Shown: in pieces, positions 37,104-45,459 of the stretch
Layout of the letters: each line of letters begins with the position of its first letter
Position numbering within the stretch: the first letter of the stretch is position 1
Assembly (NCBI GenBank): GCA_028277965.1
Contig: JANQFF010000414.1
Span: 1 to 53,573, forward strand
DNA: 53,573 bases
From: Pseudomonadales bacterium
GTDB taxonomy: Bacteria > Pseudomonadota > Gammaproteobacteria > Pseudomonadales > Azotimanducaceae
Direction: 5' to 3'
Position numbers and translations under genes: made by a program
Notes under the pieces: model-generated
Told to the model about the DNA's origin: nothing
The model's database searches: none
The model's input: the letters and a program-made list of their open reading frames with translations, nothing else

Positions 37104-37131
37104 ATCTCCTCCCTTTTCAGTTCCCAGAATG

Positions 37132-37159
37132 AAAACACCGGGGCAAGCCCCGGTGTTTT
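37132..37159 (-). terminator. Strong intrinsic terminator after the TonB receptor gene
   Basis: A perfect 13-bp inverted repeat (AAAACACCGGGGC and GCCCCGGTGTTTT) with a two-base centre. The A/T ends provide a T-run in both directions. It separates the TonB receptor gene from the luciferase-like gene on the minus strand. Confidence 0.9.
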
Positions 37160-37186
37160 CCATACTCAAGCTTACTTCAGATCTGT

Positions 37187-39736
37187 TTACTCGAAATGTA
37201 CGGCAAACTCCAGTCCGTAAGACAGGGGGCGTCCATACATGGTGAAGTTCCACAAGCCCGCCACGGAATTGGCCGCGGTACGGTAGCGCTCATCCAGCAG
37301 GTTCTTGGCCCACAGGGTAATCCGGTAACGGTCCTGCCCGTCGTGGTAGGTAACGTGTGCGTCCCACAGGTCCCGTTCGCTCATCTGCGTCAACGGTGAG
37401 TTGAATACGGAGAACTCATTCTCGTCCTGGTGGTTGAAGTTGGTGTTCCACACTAGGCGGCCATCCATGAACTCGTGTTCATAGGTGACGGCAATTGCGT
37501 ACTTCAATTCAGGAGAAAAGGGTACTTCCAGACCTGAGAGGTCGACGCCGTTCAATACAAACTCGTCATACTCGTGATCGAGGTAGCCAATGCTGAAGTC
37601 GATCTGCAGGTTGTCGGTGGCAACCCAGACCACTTCTGCTTCAATGCCCCAGGCTTCGGTGACACCTGCGTTCACGTTGATCGTCTCCTGGGTTGTGTTG
37701 CCGAAGATGTTGGTAAACGGCACAACCTGGGAACGAATCAGGTCTTCATACTCGGTGAAGAACACAGCGAAGTTGGTCTGCAGGGTGTTATCCATGAACT
37801 GGCCTTTGTAGCCAACCTCGAAGTTCTCGTTGGTTTCCGAATCGAACGGCAGGCATGTCGCAAAGGTTGAACAGGTTTCCGTAAAGCCACCTGAGATGAA
37901 GCCCGTGGCGTACGAGAAGTAGGCCATGGAGTCGTCGGTCAGGGAGTAATCAGCAACAAACCGGTAGGTCACCTCGTCCCACTCGTCATCCGTGCGCAAT
38001 GCAATTTCGAAAGCGGAATCGGGTAACGGCAGGCTGAACGGATTGAGATCCGCAGGGGTGAAACCACCACCTACGCGCGAAATCGCATTGGATCGACGGT
38101 CCAGACACGTGCCGTTGACGTCGACCTGGTCTTTCGCCGGGGTCAGCGCGGTACAGGGTCCACCGGGATTCTGGCGGCGGAAGAATTCCTTCTCGTCCTT
38201 GGTGTAGCGAGCACCGGCCGTCAGGCTCAGTTTCTCAGTGACATCCCAGGTGACGTCCGCGTAGAACGCGGTGGTTTCCCGCTCCTGGGCAGCACCCGTC
38301 ATCGTGGGATCAGTCACGTAGTCCGTTTCCAGCGCCAGCGTACCGTCCGGATTGAAGAACGGACCGACCGTTGTTGGGTCCGCGTCAGGATCGACGAATG
38401 TCAGTAGCCCGGATAGCCCGACCGTGGCGTAGGCCAGCATGTCGGTCTCTTCTTCCTCGTACGAGTAACCTGCGACAAAGTTGATGGGGCCGTCGAAAGA
38501 TGACGACACTCGCAGCTCGATCTGGTCCTGGTCTTTGGTGGTGTTGCGGCTCGCGTCAAAGAGCGACAGGAACGCTTCACCGGTGTAGGTGCTTGGTAGG
38601 ATTTCTTCCATCTCCCGGTGACCGAGAATGAGTTTCCAGGTGAGATCGTCCGTGGTCAGCGTCTGATGCAGCTGATATTGCTCAACGTCCACGCGGTGGC
38701 CCTGGACGAGACAGAAAGCCTCACCATGACACTGGTTGGTGACACCGGTGCTCAACGGATCGCTCTGGCCTGCAGACTGAATCGACGGGAAACCGAGCAG
38801 CGGCAGCAGCATGGTAGGCTCACTTTCGTTGACCCCCGGAGGGCTTCCGGAATCATCATCGAGATGAGAGTAGATGAAGTAGGCCTCGTAGTTGTCAGTG
38901 GGAGTCCACAGAACTTTTACCTTGGCTGCAAATACGTCAGTGTCGTTCAGGTTTTCACCACCTCCGGATGCGGGCCCATCCAGGGGCGAAGGTAGAGGAG
39001 CGAAACCGAAGGTAGCCGGGATCAGGCCAACAGTCTGATCAGCCGTTGCCTTGTCGTTGGTGTAGTAGCCGTCGTCCTCATCCCAGATCGCGGTGGCTCG
39101 AATGGCCAATTTGTCTTCGATGAGTGGAACGTTGATACCCGCGCGGTACTTGAGAATGTCCGCTGAGTCAGGACCGTCGTCGCCGTCAAACTGTCCCCAC
39201 TGAACCTCGAGGTCTGCAAAATACTCGTTGATCTCGGGTCGTTTGGTTGTGATGGCGATCGCGCCGCCCGTTGCACTCTTACCGAAGAGTGTGCCCTGGG
39301 GGCCGCGGTAGATCTCAATCCGGTCGATATCGAACAGTTCGACAAACTGCGCCTGCACGTTATTGAGGCCCATCTCATCCACGAGAAGGACAACAGAGGA
39401 ATCCTGTGTCACCAGAATCGAGTTCTGGCCGGTACCCCGGATTCCGCCCGCCACTGCCCGAAATCCCGCAACCTGCCCAAGCGCCACACCGGGTGACATC
39501 TCACCCAGCGCCAGAATGTCAGTACGGAACTGACGTTTGAGCTGTTCGTCGGAAATTGCGGTCAATGCAATGGGAACGTCCTGTGCCGCCTGCTCACGCT
39601 TCGTACCTGTCACGATGATTTCTTCAATCACGGCAGAATCGTCATCTTCCGCAGCGTAGGACACGCCGGGAATGATAAAGGTGAGGCAAACAGCGCATAT
39701 AGAAAACAACGCCTTGCGGCTGAAGTTCACATTCAT
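37187..39736 (-). CDS. TonB-dependent outer-membrane receptor
   Basis: An 849-residue receptor with a signal peptide ending near VSYA (residue 28), then the TonB-box-like segment IEEIIVTGTKREQAAQDVPI. The plug domain follows (IRGTGQNSILVTQDSSVVLL, and IDRIEIYRGPQGTLFGKSATG). A long beta-barrel ends in the terminal aromatic FAVHFE, typical of outer-membrane insertion. The start ATG 39736 has GAGAGAAA upstream. This large-plug type, common in sphingomonads and marine gammaproteobacteria, imports siderophores or organic compounds. The substrate is not evident, though the neighbours suggest an organic molecule. Confidence 0.9.
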   Translation of the reverse strand: MNVNFSRKALFSICAVCLTFIIPGVSYAAEDDDSAVIEEIIVTGTKREQAAQDVPIALTAISDEQLKRQFRTDILALGEMSPGVALGQVAGFRAVAGGIRGTGQNSILVTQDSSVVLLVDEMGLNNVQAQFVELFDIDRIEIYRGPQGTLFGKSATGGAIAITTKRPEINEYFADLEVQWGQFDGDDGPDSADILKYRAGINVPLIEDKLAIRATAIWDEDDGYYTNDKATADQTVGLIPATFGFAPLPSPLDGPASGGGENLNDTDVFAAKVKVLWTPTDNYEAYFIYSHLDDDSGSPPGVNESEPTMLLPLLGFPSIQSAGQSDPLSTGVTNQCHGEAFCLVQGHRVDVEQYQLHQTLTTDDLTWKLILGHREMEEILPSTYTGEAFLSLFDASRNTTKDQDQIELRVSSSFDGPINFVAGYSYEEEETDMLAYATVGLSGLLTFVDPDADPTTVGPFFNPDGTLALETDYVTDPTMTGAAQERETTAFYADVTWDVTEKLSLTAGARYTKDEKEFFRRQNPGGPCTALTPAKDQVDVNGTCLDRRSNAISRVGGGFTPADLNPFSLPLPDSAFEIALRTDDEWDEVTYRFVADYSLTDDSMAYFSYATGFISGGFTETCSTFATCLPFDSETNENFEVGYKGQFMDNTLQTNFAVFFTEYEDLIRSQVVPFTNIFGNTTQETINVNAGVTEAWGIEAEVVWVATDNLQIDFSIGYLDHEYDEFVLNGVDLSGLEVPFSPELKYAIAVTYEHEFMDGRLVWNTNFNHQDENEFSVFNSPLTQMSERDLWDAHVTYHDGQDRYRITLWAKNLLDERYRTAANSVAGLWNFTMYGRPLSYGLEFAVHFE

Positions 39737-39869
39737 TTCTCTCTCCAATGCTGTTTGTAAAACCCGCCGATCTTCCCGGAACCGGAAAAACAGTCAGGCT
39801 TGCTTGTATCGTACTGCAAAGTGGTCATATGCTGTCAATCGTTTGGCCGCAACGAACAAAGGGGTAGGA

Positions 39870-40364
39870 ATGGCAGATTTTACGGCGGAGGAGGTTCAGA
39901 AACTCAAGGGACTCCTTGAAATGGAAGAGATACGCAAGGTCCGGATGCTCTACAGCCAGCTGATGGACAGCAGTCGTATAGATGAGCTGGCGGATCTTTT
40001 TACAGAAGATGGTTTGTGCGAGTTTGGCCCTTATGGACAGTGGGAGGGACGCGAAACCATCCGCAAGAACTTCAAGGAAGTGGAAGGCAGTCACCACGGC
40101 GACACGACATTCTTCGCGATGCACAACACCTGCGATCACTGGGTGGAACTCACCGGACCGGACACCGCTGTCGGTCGGAGCTACCTCATTGACGTTGTCA
40201 CGCAGACGCCTAAAGAAGAACAACCCATCGTCTGGTTCGGCCTGTACGACGAAGACTATGCGAAGGTCGATGGTCAGTGGCTGATCAAACGATGCAGCCT
40301 GCAGTTCCTGTGGCCCGAGCGGCATCTCACAGAAGGGTTTCCGGGGCCGTTCCCGCCAGAGTAA
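39870..40364 (+). CDS. SnoaL-like / NTF2-fold protein
   Basis: A 164-residue protein starting at ATG 39870 with GGGGTAGG upstream. The N-terminal helices (LLEMEEIRKVRMLYSQLMDS) and FTEDGLCEFGPYGQWEGRET, followed by HNTCDHWVEL and VDGQWLIKRCSLQFLW, fit the cone-shaped NTF2/SnoaL fold. This includes steroid isomerases, dehydratases and hydroxylase small subunits. The catalytic role is unknown. It is divergent from the TonB receptor gene, with a 133-base shared upstream region. Confidence 0.82.
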   Translation: MADFTAEEVQKLKGLLEMEEIRKVRMLYSQLMDSSRIDELADLFTEDGLCEFGPYGQWEGRETIRKNFKEVEGSHHGDTTFFAMHNTCDHWVELTGPDTAVGRSYLIDVVTQTPKEEQPIVWFGLYDEDYAKVDGQWLIKRCSLQFLWPERHLTEGFPGPFPPE

Positions 40365-40365
40365 A

Positions 40366-40430
40366 AATCGCGGCTAAAGCCGCTCCTACAGAGGTAGCGA
40401 GGTCTATCTATCTCTAGGAGCGGCTTATTC
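40366..40430. repeat. REP-like pair, right arm truncated
   Basis: A full left arm (40366-40393) and a shortened right arm (CTCTAGGAGCGGCTTATTCC) lie between the converging SnoaL-like and CBS genes. The right arm ends at the CBS stop codon. Confidence 0.85.
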
Positions 40431-40832
40431 CTAACCTGGCGATTTGTCGTGAATGACGTCGAGAAAGAGATCACGCAAAGAGACGATCCCAATCGGCTTA
40501 CCCTGATCCACGACCGGTAGATGCCGGACGTTGTGCTCCTGGGCGAGACCCACACAGTGCACCACCGTATCGCTCTCGGTGACGGTCAGTGGTTCGCGGG
40601 TCATGATTTCCGAAACCTTGGTGTTACACGCCATCTCATGATCGAGGACCGAACGCCGGACGAAATCACGCTCTGACACGATGCCGATAAGGTAACCGTC
40701 GATCTGCACGAGGACTGCGCCGACGTTTTTGGCATTCATGAGATTGATGGCATCGTACACAGATGCCAGCGGATCGATCGATATGATCGGTTCACTGCCT
40801 TTTGATTTCAGCAGGTCAGCTACTGTGTGCAC
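40431..40832 (-). CDS. CBS-domain-pair protein
   Basis: A 133-residue protein, GTG start, made almost entirely of two CBS domains: SEPIISIDPLASVYDAINLM to GIVSERDFVRRS, then KVSEIMTREPLTVTESDTVV to IGIVSLRDLFLDVI. CBS pairs (Bateman modules) bind adenine nucleotides or NADH and regulate partners. No effector domain is fused. It lies next to respiratory and peroxidase genes, but a REP arm separates them and I see no direct link. Confidence 0.9.
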   Translation of the reverse strand: MHTVADLLKSKGSEPIISIDPLASVYDAINLMNAKNVGAVLVQIDGYLIGIVSERDFVRRSVLDHEMACNTKVSEIMTREPLTVTESDTVVHCVGLAQEHNVRHLPVVDQGKPIGIVSLRDLFLDVIHDKSPG

Positions 40833-40926
40833 GTTGTCCTCCCAGGTGGAAGCGTAGGGTGCGAAAAAGCACGTGTGGTTGCAAGCGCTCTATCCGTCGA
40901 GTTAGCAGCCAGAAATCTGAAACACC

Positions 40927-40954
40927 TTTTGTAGGAGCGGCTTTAGCCGCGATT
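40927..40954. repeat. REP-like arm
   Basis: TTTTGTAGGAGCGGCTTTAG then CCGCGATT lies between the CBS start and the peroxidase stop. The peroxidase stop codon immediately follows the repeat. Confidence 0.88.
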
Positions 40955-42205
40955 TTATTGATCAGGTGGCTCCAACCAGCTCGGATCAGTCGCCAGCGGG
41001 GCCTGCAGGGTCAGCAGAAACGCTTCGAGATCCACAACCTGCCAGGGCCACAAATCCAGCGGTTTGGCCTCGTTGTGGCCGATCATCGCGTCGGGTGCTT
41101 CATTATAATGGTCAAGCACCTCACCCAGGGTCGCAAACTGCCCGGCATGACCATACGGCTGTGTGTCCGCAAGATTTCGCAGTGAAGGCGCTTTCATCGC
41201 ACCCACGTTCTCTTTCCCGGAACCTGCGTAGACGAGCTCATCGCAGACTGTTGGGTTGTCGCTGTAAGGACCCAGGCAGTTGAATTCGTCGTCGCGCACC
41301 TTCCGCAACCCGGCTGACCGGCCAATGTCCGGCAGTTTGCCAGGCAGGCTCAGAAGACCCGTATTGTGAAACGCGTTGTTGGTCAGGAGTGGGCCATTGT
41401 GACACTGGGTACAGTTGGCTTCGTTGATGAATAGCCTGAGTCCGCGCAATTCACTGCCCGCCAGCTGCTCGCTGTCTCCGGTTTCCATGAGTTCAGCCAC
41501 GTAGCGGTCGAACCGGCTTGAGCCGTGTACCAGTAAACGCTCGTACGCCGCGATGGCTTTCCCAAGGTTGCTGAACAAGCGATTGATTTCACGTTGATCG
41601 TCCGGGTCCATGGCGTCCCAGGCCGCCCGCCCTTCATCCGATGCCAGAGGTCCGCCCGCAATTGGGAACCGGGACCTGTCATCGAGGGCAGGAAGCGGTC
41701 CGAAAACCTTTTCATAAAGGGCCCGGTAGGGCTCGTCCGTGTGGATGAGATGGGCAAACATCAGCCGGGATCCCCCGTGTTCGACAGCATCTTCCAGTGG
41801 GGACAGGGCCTGTGCCCAGAGACTGTCTTTGCGGCCATCCCAGTAGAGCCAGGGACTCCAGGCAAGGCCGGCGATACCCGGTGCGTTTCTTTTTGTCTGG
41901 CCAATTGCGACGCTCAGGGCAAGCCCGTCGGAAAAACCACGCTGCGGTTGATGACAGGTTGCGCAGGAGGTTGTGCCTGTTGCGCTCATGCGCAGGTCGA
42001 AGAACAGACGGTGCCCGAGAATCTGGGCGTCGGCGTCATCGGCGACGCTGTTGGTTGGATCGTCAGGCAGAGCGGGCAGGGATTCGAGCCAGATGTTCTG
42101 GATACTGACCAGTTCGTCTTCGGACCAACCGGGATGCGGGGGGAATATCCACCACCAGAGAGCAATTGCCGCGACGAGCGCTGTGAGCGTGAGAAAAATG
42201 CGCAA
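40955..42205 (-). CDS. Di-heme cytochrome c peroxidase (CCP/MauG family), membrane-anchored
   Basis: 416 residues starting at TTG, which abuts the stop of the upstream gene. An N-terminal hydrophobic anchor spans residues 3-21. Two c-type hemes are bound at CATCH (81-85) and CTQCH (265-269). Family motifs are LGHRLFFDLRMSATGTTS, YWDGRKDSLWAQAL, LRGLRLFINEANCTQC and MKAPSLRNLADTQPYGHAGQ. The family reduces hydrogen peroxide or, in MauG/MbnH branches, oxidises tryptophan in a partner protein. The partner could be the preceding gene product, with which it is co-transcribed. Confidence 0.88.
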   Translation of the reverse strand: MRIFLTLTALVAAIALWWWIFPPHPGWSEDELVSIQNIWLESLPALPDDPTNSVADDADAQILGHRLFFDLRMSATGTTSCATCHQPQRGFSDGLALSVAIGQTKRNAPGIAGLAWSPWLYWDGRKDSLWAQALSPLEDAVEHGGSRLMFAHLIHTDEPYRALYEKVFGPLPALDDRSRFPIAGGPLASDEGRAAWDAMDPDDQREINRLFSNLGKAIAAYERLLVHGSSRFDRYVAELMETGDSEQLAGSELRGLRLFINEANCTQCHNGPLLTNNAFHNTGLLSLPGKLPDIGRSAGLRKVRDDEFNCLGPYSDNPTVCDELVYAGSGKENVGAMKAPSLRNLADTQPYGHAGQFATLGEVLDHYNEAPDAMIGHNEAKPLDLWPWQVVDLEAFLLTLQAPLATDPSWLEPPDQ

Positions 42206-43219
42206 CTAAAGTTCCAGACTGAGCGTTGCAGTATCCGGTCTGCCGGTGGCGTCAATGAGCACGTATAACTCCCATGCTCCACGCATGTGAAATTTGACAC
42301 CCTCAAGCAGATAACGCCCCTCGCCGAGTTCACGGGTGATGCGCGGGTCGGTTGGCAGACCGTGGTCGTGAGCGGGCATGCCGCCGCTGACGGAGATGTT
42401 GGCGTTGATTACGGGCTGACCCGAACGGTCGAATACCTGAAGCTCCCATGCGTGCATCTGGTTGATGGCCAGCGGATGGATACGGCTGATGGCGGTCACC
42501 CTGTAGTAACCGTCTGCAGAAACGACATCTTCAATCTCAGCCGCGTCTGCGGTCATGGGGAGCAAGAGGCCAGCACACAGGGTTGCGACAGTGGCGCCTC
42601 CCGAACGCCAGCGTGAAGAAACAGCCAGAACCGCGAGAAGTCCAAGCACCACGCCCACGGCAATCAGGGGATAATTGAGGCCGAACGCGCCCACCTCGAA
42701 GGGAAAGACGGCTGTATACAGTGTGTCGGTATCCGGATGAACAGCCGTGACGATGCCTATAAATGCACCGGGTTCCGCAAACTCGTGTAGTACGGCGAAA
42801 GCATCCGGTTCGGTCACCGGCGGATGGTAAAACTCGGTAACGACATCGAGATCTCCCAGGGCTTCGACGTCATTCACACCGGCGAAGAGTCCCATACCCG
42901 TGACATTTCTGATGATCCTGAAATCGACGGGAAGCTGTTCGAGACCGTCGTGAAGATACTCGAGAACAAACACGCTTTCCCCCGTACCCGGCAGATCTTC
43001 GCAGAACTGCTCGTGCTGTGTATTGATGGGTTGGAATATCGTGAAGTGCGCCTGGTAGAACCCCACGTTGATGACACACAGATCATCTTCGAGTACGACA
43101 CCTCCGTGCGCGGATGCATATCCGGGGGTGAGTATCGACGCCAGATAAAGCAGGTAAAAGAACGCAATAAACAGTTGCTGCATCCAGGGGATTGTATGGA
43201 GAAACCTGCGCTCTCGCAT
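42206..43219 (-). CDS. Membrane-anchored two-domain periplasmic protein with YtkA/FixH-like C-terminal domain
   Basis: 337 residues starting at ATG 43219 with AAGGG upstream. It has an N-terminal signal or anchor (14-32), then a periplasmic domain starting HGGVVLEDDLCVINVGFYQA with Cys48 and Cys73. A transmembrane helix at 182-201 is followed by SSRWRSGG, then a second signal-peptide-like stretch (ATVATLCAGLLLPMTADA, 209-226). The C-terminal domain (227-337) carries GGMPAHDHGLPT at 279-290 and HMRGAWELYVLID, as in YtkA-like putative copper-binding domains. It looks like a fusion of two exported proteins. Next to a di-heme peroxidase and a cytochrome oxidase operon, a copper or oxidase-assembly role is plausible but unproven. 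Confidence 0.75.
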   Translation of the reverse strand: MRERRFLHTIPWMQQLFIAFFYLLYLASILTPGYASAHGGVVLEDDLCVINVGFYQAHFTIFQPINTQHEQFCEDLPGTGESVFVLEYLHDGLEQLPVDFRIIRNVTGMGLFAGVNDVEALGDLDVVTEFYHPPVTEPDAFAVLHEFAEPGAFIGIVTAVHPDTDTLYTAVFPFEVGAFGLNYPLIAVGVVLGLLAVLAVSSRWRSGGATVATLCAGLLLPMTADAAEIEDVVSADGYYRVTAISRIHPLAINQMHAWELQVFDRSGQPVINANISVSGGMPAHDHGLPTDPRITRELGEGRYLLEGVKFHMRGAWELYVLIDATGRPDTATLSLEL

Positions 43220-43434
43220 GCCGGATTGCCCTTATGTCAATCAGTTATGAACAATTGCGAACTTGGAATGAACATGACAGACTACGGGCACGCTGTTGGG
43301 CGGTTATGCCGCGACGTAGCGTGAAAAACGACCTGATATCGATGCTTACCCGGGATCAGAAAAACATCGGCTGACACTTCAGCTGCAGATTTTTCGATGG
43401 GACATGCAGCAAGCCTGAGAGAGGGGCGAATGAA

Positions 43435-43455
43435 TGTGATGAGGGATTCATCACA
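43435..43455. promoter_or_regulatory. Inverted repeat upstream of the oxidase operon, candidate operator
   Basis: TGTGATGA and TCATCACA (perfect 8-bp arms, five-base spacer) are centred about 55 bases before the TlpA-like start, in the 280-base divergent region. An overlapping TGAAT-N10-ATTCA symmetry shares the same centre. The rest of this gap shows no gene. Confidence 0.45.
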
Positions 43456-43499
43456 CGGGTCGGGAGGGAAGAAAGTGACTGAAAACAAAGTCGCCGGCT

Positions 43500-44045
43500 A
43501 TGTCCGTTAGGTGTACCGGGAAAAAGGTCTGGGTGTTACTGCTGCTGTGGCCAGCGATGGCTTATGCAGTGGAACGTGGAGACGTGGCACCCGATTTTGA
43601 CCTTCCTCAACTATCTCCTGCTGCCGCGACCGGCTATTCCCTGCTTCAGTTCTCAGATTACCGCGGTCAGTTTGTCTACCTGGACTTCTGGCAGTCCGAC
43701 TGTGCGTCATGCCGTGACGGCATGGCCTTTCTGGAAGAGCTGCAGAGAGAATTCGACGGTCAGGGTTTCCAGGTGCTGGGTGTGACGACTGACCGTTACC
43801 CCACCGACGCGTTGATGGTGTTGGAGGACGTTGGGGTCAGTTATCCGGTTGTCAGCGATCTGACCGGTCAGGTTGCCCAGGCGTACGGGTTGGAAGTACT
43901 TCCCACAGGTGTCCTTGTGGACCGGGAGGGTGCAGTGCGCTGGGTTCATCAGGGTTTCCAGACAGCTGACCGGGAACGCATACGTGCCGGGTTGGGTCAG
44001 CTCATGAGTGCAAGTCTCTTAAACAATAATAGAGTGGAAGAGTAA
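43500..44045 (+). CDS. TlpA-like periplasmic thioredoxin-fold protein
   Basis: 181 residues with a signal peptide ending AMAYA near residue 23. A thioredoxin/AhpC-TSA domain carries a CASC active site (68-71) in YLDFWQSDCASCRDGMAF. VLGVTTDRYPTDAL and the cis-proline region YGLEVLPTGVLVDREG follow. Such proteins keep cysteines reduced for heme attachment or CuA-site maturation. It lies ten bases before the diheme subunit II gene, which contains both CuA cysteines and CxxCH sites, supporting an oxidase-assembly role. Confidence 0.85.
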   Translation: MSVRCTGKKVWVLLLLWPAMAYAVERGDVAPDFDLPQLSPAAATGYSLLQFSDYRGQFVYLDFWQSDCASCRDGMAFLEELQREFDGQGFQVLGVTTDRYPTDALMVLEDVGVSYPVVSDLTGQVAQAYGLEVLPTGVLVDREGAVRWVHQGFQTADRERIRAGLGQLMSASLLNNNRVEE

Positions 44046-44055
44046 GGGGAGCGTA

Positions 44056-45453
44056 ATGGTTCTAGTGGTAGTCGTTGTCTTGTTGATCATCGGGACTGTC
44101 CTGTTTCATTTCCTGAGCCCCTGGTATCTGACGCCACTGGCATCAAACTGGGATACGATCGATCTGACCATTGACGTCACGTTCTGGGTCACCGGACTTG
44201 TGTTTATTGTCGTTAACTCGTTTATGGCCTGGGCCATTTACAAGTACCGCTACGACAAGAACCGTCGTGCGGAGTACGAACCTGAGAACAAAAAGCTCGA
44301 ATGGATACTCACCGGGTTTACCGCTGTGGGTGTGGCGGCCATGCTGGCGCCGGGACTATTTGTCTGGGCAGAATTTGTGACAGTGCCGGAAGACGCTCAC
44401 GAAGTCGAAGTGGTTGGGCAGCAATGGCACTGGAGTTTCCGCTATCCCGGAAAGGACGGGAAATTCGGCGCTGTCGAATCCCGTTATGTCAGCGAAGATA
44501 ATCCGTTTGGAATGGAGAAAGACGATCCGAACGGGCAGGACGATGTCCTGATATTCAGCCCAACGTTGCACGTTCCCATCAACAAGCCGCTCAAAATGAA
44601 CCTCCGCTCCAAAGACGTATTGCACAACGTTGCGGTGGCTCAGTTCCGCGTCAAGATGGATATGGTGCCGGGCCTGGTTTCATATCTCTGGTTCGAGCCC
44701 ATCAAACTGGGTGAGTACGAAATCCTGTGTGAAGAACTGTGTGGTATCGGCCACCACACCATGCGCGGCATGGTTGTCGTCGATGAGCAGGAAGACTTTG
44801 ACGCCTGGCTCGACAGTCAGCCCACATACGCTGAAATCCTGGGGACACCCAAAGGCGATCCGCAGATTGGACAGGCGCAATATGCGGCATGTGCTGCCTG
44901 TCATGGTTTCCAGGGTGAAGGCAATCCGCTGATGAACGCACCGAAGATTGCAGGTCAGGAAGGCTGGTACATCCGCCGCCAGATCGAATACTTCAAAACC
45001 GGCGTTCGTGGTGCTCATCCGAGCGATGAATTCGGGGCACAAATGGCACCGATGGCCATGACGCTCATTGACGATGCAGCGGTGAATAACGTGATCGCTT
45101 ATATCGACACGCTGCCTCAGGTGGATTCACCGCAGACTGTCGAGGGTGACGTCGAACGCGGAAAAGACATCTATACCACCTGCGGCCACTGTCACGGCTA
45201 CGAGGGAGAGGGTGTCTTTGCAGTCAACGCACCACACCTTGCGATGGACGACTGGTACCTCGTCCGGCAGTTGAAAAACTTCCGCGATGGTGTGCGTGGG
45301 GCACACCGGGATGACAAATATGGTATGCAGATGGCCATGATGGCGGCCATTCTGCAGGACGATCAGCGCATCAACGATGTGGTCGCATACATCAACACTT
45401 TACCCGGGCCCCAAGGTGATATGGGCGCGGCATCTGTGGCATCCAGGGAGTAA
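44056..45453 (+). CDS. coxB: Cytochrome c oxidase subunit II fused to two cytochrome c domains
   Basis: 465 residues. Two transmembrane helices (about 2-20 and 43-62, plus a hydrophobic stretch at 84-106) precede the cupredoxin domain, with QQWHWSFRYPG at 122-132 and CuA ligands in H190, C225, C229, H233 and M236 (CEELCGIGHHTM). Two tandem class I cytochrome c domains follow, with heme sites CAACH (279-283) and CGHCH (376-380). The two domains resemble one another (GVRGAH, VIAYIDTLP/VVAYINTLP), indicating duplication. This gives a caa3-like, electron-tethering subunit II. Seven bases separate it from subunit I. Confidence 0.94.
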   Translation: MVLVVVVVLLIIGTVLFHFLSPWYLTPLASNWDTIDLTIDVTFWVTGLVFIVVNSFMAWAIYKYRYDKNRRAEYEPENKKLEWILTGFTAVGVAAMLAPGLFVWAEFVTVPEDAHEVEVVGQQWHWSFRYPGKDGKFGAVESRYVSEDNPFGMEKDDPNGQDDVLIFSPTLHVPINKPLKMNLRSKDVLHNVAVAQFRVKMDMVPGLVSYLWFEPIKLGEYEILCEELCGIGHHTMRGMVVVDEQEDFDAWLDSQPTYAEILGTPKGDPQIGQAQYAACAACHGFQGEGNPLMNAPKIAGQEGWYIRRQIEYFKTGVRGAHPSDEFGAQMAPMAMTLIDDAAVNNVIAYIDTLPQVDSPQTVEGDVERGKDIYTTCGHCHGYEGEGVFAVNAPHLAMDDWYLVRQLKNFRDGVRGAHRDDKYGMQMAMMAAILQDDQRINDVVAYINTLPGPQGDMGAASVASRE

Positions 45454-45459
45454 CAATCA

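Noticed and set aside
39781-39840. A second copy of the AACAGTC operator before the TonB receptor
   Set aside because: Only one half-site (AACAGTC at 39789-39795) is present, without the opposing GACTGTT arm.
43435-43455. CRP/FNR binding site reading of TGTGA...TCACA
   Set aside because: The half-sites are separated by 11 bases instead of 6, so only a generic inverted repeat is reported.
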